DNA of 64,000 bases from DASWZN01 sp963841635 (GTDB lineage Bacteria; Acidobacteriota; Terriglobia; Bryobacterales; Bryobacteraceae). The position numbers and the translations under genes are program-made. The stretch lies in contig CAWJDO010000002.1 of the NCBI GenBank assembly GCA_963841635.1, positions 3,038,001 to 3,102,000 of the forward strand, in the 5' to 3' direction. This document shows positions 59,507 through 64,000 of this stretch, one piece after another. Position 1 is the stretch's first letter; each line of letters opens with the position of its first letter. The notes under the pieces were generated by a model. The model saw nothing but the letters and a program-made list of their open reading frames with translations, was not told where the DNA came from and did no database searches.

Positions 59507-61280
59507 GAGCGTTTTCGTTCTTGGCTTGTTCGTTGCAGTGATGGCGGGGCAGACGCCGGCACCGACGCCGGCCCCAGCCAACGCCGCCGAGGTGACCACG
59601 CGTGACGAGGCACCCACCTTTCAGTCGCGCGTGAGCCTGGTGCGGGTGCCCGTGGTAGTTCGGGACAAGTCCGGAAAGGCGGTGGGCGGGCTGCGCAAGG
59701 AAGACTTCCAGCTCTTCGATAGAGGGAAGTCGCAGTTCGTGGCCCAGTTCTCCGCCGAAGGAAGTGCGCTGCCGAAGCCGACGCCTGCGCCCGAAGCCAC
59801 GCCGGTCCCAATGGACCCCGAGGAAGCCTCGAAGCCCGGCGAACCGGCCAAGCCTCCGACGGTGCTGCCGACCCGGTTCATCGCCTACATCTTCGACGAT
59901 CTCCACCTGGAGGCGGGCGACCTGCTGCAGGCCCGCCAGGCTGCAACCAAGCACATGGAGCAGGCGCTGCGCCCCACGGACCGCGCTGCCATCTACACGC
60001 TCTCCGGCCACGTCACCATTGAGTTCACCGATGACGTGGCCCTCCTTCGCGCGGCGATGCTGAAGATCATTCCCGTGCCGCATCCCCATTACGTGCCACC
60101 CATTTCTTACTTTGTGGCGGACCAGATCGTACGGTCCGGCGATCCGAACCTGACCGTCCCGCTTCCGGCGGTCGTGGTGGCGATCGGAGAGACGATCAGC
60201 TGCTTGAACCTCAGCGGACAGGGCGTTATGGCGATGGCGGCGTCCGCGGCGCAGGCCACGGCAAACCAGATCGTGAGCGAGGGCGCTCAGCAGACCCGCA
60301 GCGCGCTCCTGATGTTGAAAACCTTGGCCAGCCGCATGGGCGCCATGCCGGGAGATCGCAGCATCATCCTCGTTTCGCCTGGGTTCTATCTGGCCGATGA
60401 CCTCCGCTCCGACATGACGCAGGTGATTGAGCGCGCGGCGCGCGTGAATGTCATTATCAATACCCTGGATGCGAGGGGTCTCTACACGGTCGATGCGATC
60501 CCTGAGATCCCCGGCTGCACTCTCACGCAGGGCAACGACGGCGTCCCGGCGCAATACGACGGTCCCAACGTGCAGCAACAGCTCTATCAGCTGGAGAGCC
60601 AGTCGAACGCCGTCCAAGGCCTGGTCCTGGACGAATTGGCCGGCGGAACCGGCGGCACGTCGTTCCGCAACAACAACGACCTGCTGGGTGGATTCAATCG
60701 CCTGTCGGCCCCTCCGGAGTACATCTACTACCTCGGCTTCTACCCGCAGGACATGAAGCCGGACGGAAGGTATCACGGCCTCAAGGTGACGCTCGCAAAC
60801 CGTAAGGGCCTCGCCATCAGCGCGCGCAAAGGCTACTGGGCGCCCTCGCACGCGGAGGATGAGGCCGCGCAGTCGTCCCGTGAAATCGGAGAGGCCGTGT
60901 TCTCGCGGGACCCGATCAGCGATCTTCCCATCGATCTGCGCACGCAGTTCTTCAAGTCCTCCGATGAGGACGCACGCCTGAAAGTGATCGTGCACGTGGA
61001 TCTGAAGGCGGTTCATTTTCGAAAAGACGAAGGCAGGAACCGCGACGATGTGACCGTGGTCGCGGCCCTGTTCGATCGCAATGGGAACTTCGTCACGGGA
61101 ATGCAGAAGCTGGTGGAGATGCGGCTGCTGGACCAGAACATGCCCCGGCGGCTGGCTACCGGGATCAGCGTGGGCACGGATTTCGACGTGAAGGTCGGCG
61201 CCTACATGGTCCGCGTGGTGGTGCGGGACAAGGAGGGCCACCAGCTCGCGGCGTCAAATGCGTCGGTGGAGATTCCGTGA
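59439..61280 (+). CDS. VWFA-related acidobacterial protein
   Basis: 613 residues. The start ATG sits inside a dispersed palindrome, so residues 1-23 (MNTNEHEWEGHKSFVF and the following IPVHSWP) are encoded by repeat DNA. The hydrophobic signal SVFVLGLFVAVMAGQ comes directly after. The family unit is complete: VSLVRVPVVVRDKSGKAVG, FIAYIFDDLHLEAGDL, IILVSPGFYLADD, LDELAGGTGGTSFRNNND, YYLGFYPQDM and SARKGYWAPSH. The C-terminal beta domain VDLKAVHFRKDEGRNRDDVT matches that of the 50905 protein. A later start near VFVLGL (GTG) is possible. It lies 27 bases after the previous VWFA gene and is probably co-transcribed with it. Confidence 0.9.
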   Translation: MNTNEHEWEGHKSFVFIPVHSWPSVFVLGLFVAVMAGQTPAPTPAPANAAEVTTRDEAPTFQSRVSLVRVPVVVRDKSGKAVGGLRKEDFQLFDRGKSQFVAQFSAEGSALPKPTPAPEATPVPMDPEEASKPGEPAKPPTVLPTRFIAYIFDDLHLEAGDLLQARQAATKHMEQALRPTDRAAIYTLSGHVTIEFTDDVALLRAAMLKIIPVPHPHYVPPISYFVADQIVRSGDPNLTVPLPAVVVAIGETISCLNLSGQGVMAMAASAAQATANQIVSEGAQQTRSALLMLKTLASRMGAMPGDRSIILVSPGFYLADDLRSDMTQVIERAARVNVIINTLDARGLYTVDAIPEIPGCTLTQGNDGVPAQYDGPNVQQQLYQLESQSNAVQGLVLDELAGGTGGTSFRNNNDLLGGFNRLSAPPEYIYYLGFYPQDMKPDGRYHGLKVTLANRKGLAISARKGYWAPSHAEDEAAQSSREIGEAVFSRDPISDLPIDLRTQFFKSSDEDARLKVIVHVDLKAVHFRKDEGRNRDDVTVVAALFDRNGNFVTGMQKLVEMRLLDQNMPRRLATGISVGTDFDVKVGAYMVRVVVRDKEGHQLAASNASVEIP

Positions 61281-61304
61281 GGAGTTTCGGCTAGAATAGA
61301 CGGA

Positions 61305-62450
61305 ATGGTTAGAATCCAAGCAGTTCTCTTGGCGGTAGCGCTGTCTGTTCCCGCGGCGTTCGCGCAGCGGCATTCGTTGGGAGGGATCAATCCGGACGTC
61401 CCGGAGGGCCGGGCCCTTCAGCAGATCGAGGCCGAGGCGGACGAGGCGAAGAAGGTGCCGTTGCTCGAGCAGTTCGCGGTGCAGTTCCCCAAGGACGAGA
61501 ACATCCCCTGGATTTACGACCAGCTGATCGCTGCCTACGCTAAGGCCGGCCAGAGCGACAAGGTGCTCGAAACCGGGCAGAAGCTTCTGGCCATGGATGC
61601 CGACGATGTCCCGGCCGCGCAAGCCTGCCTCAAGGCCTCCGAGGCCAAGAAGGATCCGGCGCTGGTGCTGAAGTGGTCGGCGACGACTTCCGAGCTGGCG
61701 CGCAAGATGGTGCGAACGCCCCAGCCCGAGGCCGCGGAGGACGTCGATGCCTGGAAGCGCAATGTCGATTATGCCAGGCAGGTCGATGTCTACACCGAGT
61801 ACGCACTCTACGCCGCGCTGCTCCAGAGCACCGACCCGAAGGCGAGAATTCAGCTGGGCGAAGCGCTCCTGACACGCAACGCGCAGAGCGAGTACGCGCC
61901 CAAGCTTTCGCAGCCCCTGTTCCTCGCCTATATGCAGACCGGCCAGAGCGAGAAGGGACTCGAGTTCGCCGAGAAGTGCATCGCCGAAAAACAAGCCTCG
62001 GCGGAGATGATGCTCGCGGTCGCCCAGAGCTACATGGAAAAGAAAGCGCCGGACAAGGCGATCGCGGCGGCCGAGCAGGCAATCCAGTTCGCGGAGTCCA
62101 ACCAGAAGCCGGAGGGTGTGCCCGATGCCGACTGGCCGACCTGGAAGGTGCAGATCAAGGGCCGCGCCGGGTGGATCGCGGGCGTGAGCTACGCGGCCCT
62201 CAACAAATGGCCGCAGGCCGACAAGTCGCTGCGCGCCGCGCTGCCCAGCCTCGAGAGCGATCGGAACATGCTGGCGCAGGCGCTGTTTTTCCTGGGCCTG
62301 GCGAACATTCGCCTCGCCGAAAGCGGCCAGGCCGCGCGCTATGGAGACGCGCTGAAATTCAGCGAGCAATGCGCCGCCCTCCCGGGACCCTACCAGGCGC
62401 CGGCCCGCACCAACGTCAAGGCCATCCGCGCGAAATACCACGGGCAGTGA
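61305..62450 (+). CDS. Secreted TPR-repeat protein
   Basis: 381 residues with a signal peptide (IQAVLLAVALSVPAAFAQ). Alpha-helical repeats cover most of the rest, including IYDQLIAAYAKAGQSDKVLETGQKLL, AEMMLAVAQSYMEKKAPDKAIAAAEQAI and MLAQALFFLGLANIRLAESGQAARY, which fit the TPR consensus. Such proteins serve as periplasmic scaffolds. It follows the VWFA gene by 24 bases on the same strand, so a functional link with those proteins is possible. No catalytic motif is visible. Confidence 0.85.
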   Translation: MVRIQAVLLAVALSVPAAFAQRHSLGGINPDVPEGRALQQIEAEADEAKKVPLLEQFAVQFPKDENIPWIYDQLIAAYAKAGQSDKVLETGQKLLAMDADDVPAAQACLKASEAKKDPALVLKWSATTSELARKMVRTPQPEAAEDVDAWKRNVDYARQVDVYTEYALYAALLQSTDPKARIQLGEALLTRNAQSEYAPKLSQPLFLAYMQTGQSEKGLEFAEKCIAEKQASAEMMLAVAQSYMEKKAPDKAIAAAEQAIQFAESNQKPEGVPDADWPTWKVQIKGRAGWIAGVSYAALNKWPQADKSLRAALPSLESDRNMLAQALFFLGLANIRLAESGQAARYGDALKFSEQCAALPGPYQAPARTNVKAIRAKYHGQ

Positions 62451-62456
62451 GTGCTC

Positions 62457-62480
62457 GTGGGGCAGGCGTCCACGTCCTGG
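62457..62480 (-). repeat. Partial twin-hairpin repeat
   Basis: GTGGGGCAGGCGTCCACG then TCCTGG. Only one hairpin arm set remains and pairing is broken at the second arm. It lies directly after the TPR gene stop. Confidence 0.55.
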
Positions 62481-62615
62481 CCGATGGCCGCTTTGAAACG
62501 CGCTGGTGCTTCTCAACCGCCGCCCGTTCCCTCCGCCGCGACTAACTGGCGACTAATCAGCGGATTCCGCTTTGGCAACCAGCATGCATTCCTCATGGCG
62601 AGGAGGAACAAAGAA

Positions 62616-62921
62616 ATGAAAAGCAAATTGCTGGTGCTTGGATTACTCGCCGGAAGCTCGATGTTCGCGGGCACGCGGGTGTTCGTGGGAATCGGCGGAT
62701 ATGCGCCGCCGCCACCGGTTGTGGCGTATGCCACGCCTTGCCCCGGTCCCGGATACACCTGGACCGCTGGCTTCTGGGACTACAGCGGACCGAGCCGCGT
62801 CTGGCGCGCCGGCTACTGGGCGGCTCCGCGATACCGCGTCGACTATGACCGTGGCCACGACCGCGGCCACGACCGCGATCACGACAGTGGCCGCGACTTC
62901 CGCGGCGACGGACGCCGCTAG
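62616..62921 (+). CDS. Small secreted WxxGxW-repeat protein
   Basis: 101 residues, AGGAGG 9 bases upstream. A signal peptide (KLLVLGLLAGSSMFAG) leads to GYTWTAGFWDY and RVWRAGYW, two copies of the tryptophan-rich repeat found in small exported proteins of proteobacteria and acidobacteria (YxWGxW/BcpO-type). The C-terminal 25 residues are an Asp-His-Arg-Gly tail (DRGHDRGHDRDHD), which could bind metal ions. Function unknown. Confidence 0.8.
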   Translation: MKSKLLVLGLLAGSSMFAGTRVFVGIGGYAPPPPVVAYATPCPGPGYTWTAGFWDYSGPSRVWRAGYWAAPRYRVDYDRGHDRGHDRDHDSGRDFRGDGRR

Positions 62922-62945
62922 TGCCCTGGCGACGAAGTTCGTTTA

Positions 62946-62999
62946 CCGCTTGCTGGCGCGCGCGGCTCGGAACGGAGCCGCGACCGCGAGGGAGCGGGG
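62946..62999 (+). repeat. CGCGGCTCGG-family palindromic repeat
   Basis: CGCGCGCGGCTCGGAACGGA then GCCGCGACCGCGAGGGAGCG. It is the closest relative of the copy at 1931-1983. It lies between the convergent WxxGxW gene and the subtilase-like gene, ending 8 bases before the latter's stop. Confidence 0.85.
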
Positions 63000-63007
63000 G
63001 CACCAAG

Positions 63008-63823
63008 CTAGTGTACGTGGAATCGCTCGGGGGTCATGGAAGGATCTTCCTGGCAAGCGAGCGCATAGCGGCCGGCCCACCATGCGATGGCCCAACTGCC
63101 GGCCGGCCGCTGATGGAATGTGTAAGCGTCGGGTCCCGCCGGGCTGGCGATGGTGACGGGACCCATGGGAGCCGGGTGGAGGTCAATCGCCGACACGAAG
63201 ATGCCCGCCCGGCGAGCCTCCGCGATGGCGCCTTCCGCGCCGCCTCCGATCGAGATCGAGATGACACGGATCTTGCGGTCCGGCTCCAGGCGCCGATTCA
63301 TTTCGAGGATCCGCCGGATCGCGAGCGGCAGCGGAAGGCCGATGTGCGCGGCGCGCCGCGCAGCAACGAACAGGCTGCCGAATGGCTCTCCGCTCCAATT
63401 CATGCCCAACCCGACGAAGTACAGATCGGCTTCCGGTGCGACGCCTATGGTGGCGCCCGCGGCGATCGAAGCGACCGCGGTCGAGTGCCATCCGGCGGGA
63501 TCGCCTGGGACGGTGTCGATCTCGTCATACCACCGCAGGCGGTCGGCATACTCGCGGTGTTCGGTGAGCAGCGGCCGGTCGATGATCGCGATTCCGACGT
63601 GGCGTCCGGTGATCCCGCGCGTGTGCAGGCGCCGCACCTCGTCGCCGGGGTTGACCGCCGCCTGGGCCGCGGGCAGCGCGAGCCGGAGCGGCGGAGGACG
63701 GCGGGCGATGTGCGGCAACACCGATGGAATCGGCTCCGCAACCGGGCCTCGAACGCGCTCGAAGGCCAGCCAGGACAGCAGCGCGACGAAGACAACCGCC
63801 GCGACGAGCAGGAGCCGCCGCAC
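63008..63823 (-). CDS. Subtilase-like (S8) protein
   Basis: 271 residues from a GTG two bases after the upstream stop. An N-terminal anchor (RLLLVAAVVFVALLSWLAF) precedes a short S8-like domain. Asp is in HVGIAIIDRPLL, His in GWHSTAVASIAAG and the following GVAPEADLYFVGLG is typical. Near the C-terminus PAGSWAIAWWAGRYALA takes the place of the usual G-T-S-M-A-x-P segment and supplies a possible Ser. The sequence around this Ser is divergent and the domain is short, so protease activity is uncertain. It is coupled to a thioredoxin-like gene upstream. Confidence 0.75.
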   Translation of the reverse strand: MRRLLLVAAVVFVALLSWLAFERVRGPVAEPIPSVLPHIARRPPPLRLALPAAQAAVNPGDEVRRLHTRGITGRHVGIAIIDRPLLTEHREYADRLRWYDEIDTVPGDPAGWHSTAVASIAAGATIGVAPEADLYFVGLGMNWSGEPFGSLFVAARRAAHIGLPLPLAIRRILEMNRRLEPDRKIRVISISIGGGAEGAIAEARRAGIFVSAIDLHPAPMGPVTIASPAGPDAYTFHQRPAGSWAIAWWAGRYALACQEDPSMTPERFHVH

Positions 63824-63825
63824 GG

Positions 63826-64000
63826 CTACTTAGTAGCCCAGTAGGCGCGATGACCGACGTAGTCCGAGTCGGGAAGGTTGGCCAGAATCGCTCGCCGCAG
63901 ATCCAGGATGTCCACCTCGCCCTGCTTCTGGTAAAGCACCTTCCCGTCTGGCGCGAGCAGGACCGTGAAGGGCACGCCGGCTTCCCACTTCGGATCGAAG
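63826..64000 (-). CDS. C-terminal end of a thioredoxin/TlpA-like protein (partial)
   Basis: 57 codons up to the window edge. The segment WEAGVPFTVLLAPDGKVLYQ has the cis-proline (VP) and following strands of the thioredoxin fold, and the end is EVDILDLRRAILANLPDSDY. The region that would hold the C-x-x-C active site lies outside the window. The gene is followed after 2 bases by the subtilase-like GTG start, so they form an operon. Confidence 0.75.
   Translation of the reverse strand, partial: FDPKWEAGVPFTVLLAPDGKVLYQKQGEVDILDLRRAILANLPDSDYVGHRAYWATK

Noticed and set aside
1..64000. tRNA, rRNA or known riboswitches
   Set aside because: No cloverleaf, rRNA segment or riboswitch core was recognised by eye; small structured RNAs could still be missed.

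Overview
The window looks like a chromosomal segment of an acidobacterium, most likely from the Solibacteres/Bryobacterales group. This rests on the high G+C, on three large secreted proteins of the 'VWFA-related acidobacterial domain' type (positions 50905-61280), on a PEP-CTERM sorting tail at the left edge, and on many short palindromic repeats inside and between genes. The lineage is an inference from gene content; there is no rRNA gene here to confirm it.

Layout. 1-8032 is housekeeping: the end of a PEP-CTERM protein, a small anchored protein, then a leftward series (alpha/beta hydrolase, YajQ, response regulator, BamD-like lipoprotein, ribulose-phosphate epimerase, RsmB), divergent from a TtcA-like tRNA thiolase, followed by a DUF47/PiT phosphate uptake pair. 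8104-11515 is a recombinase-in-trio (RIT) element: three overlapping tyrosine recombinase genes between long inverted ends. 11512-15327 holds a gene whose stop lies in the RIT end, mltG-ruvX, and an AI-2E-type permease with a partner. 15794-22708 is a defence-type stretch: type III restriction res/mod, with mod split by a frameshift, and a DUF433/DUF5615 toxin-antitoxin pair whose toxin carries two frameshifts. 22877-29868 holds a hydrolase, nine tandem 93/111-base hairpin units, a family 2 glycosyltransferase and a 1318-residue deacetylase/hydrolase-like protein; the last two look like an exopolysaccharide synthesis pair.

30035-42815 is mixed: DUF1801, a secreted amidohydrolase between 63-base direct repeats, an NTF2-like protein, a beta-propeller gene cut by an IS110-family element (both halves otherwise intact), a cytochrome P460-like protein, superoxide dismutase, an M28 peptidase, a methyltransferase and an asparagine-synthase-like enzyme. 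41910-49146 is a nitrogen assimilation module: a LysR regulator divergent from gltB-gltD. 49236-61280 holds a zinc-ribbon membrane protein, an archaemetzincin, the three VWFA-related proteins, a GH3 beta-glucosidase and a small helix-hairpin-helix protein. 61305-64000 holds a TPR protein, a WxxGxW-repeat protein, a subtilase-like protein and the end of a thioredoxin-like protein.

The main theme beyond ordinary genes is genome plasticity. At least four families of short palindromic elements recur. Several sit inside coding sequence in frame (response regulator, rsmB, the M28 signal peptide, the start of a VWFA gene). One family consists of two 8-bp hairpins with GG loops, whose second stem changes by compensating substitutions between copies. 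Together with the RIT element, the IS110 insertion, the hairpin array and the frameshifted mod and toxin genes, this indicates an actively rearranging chromosome.
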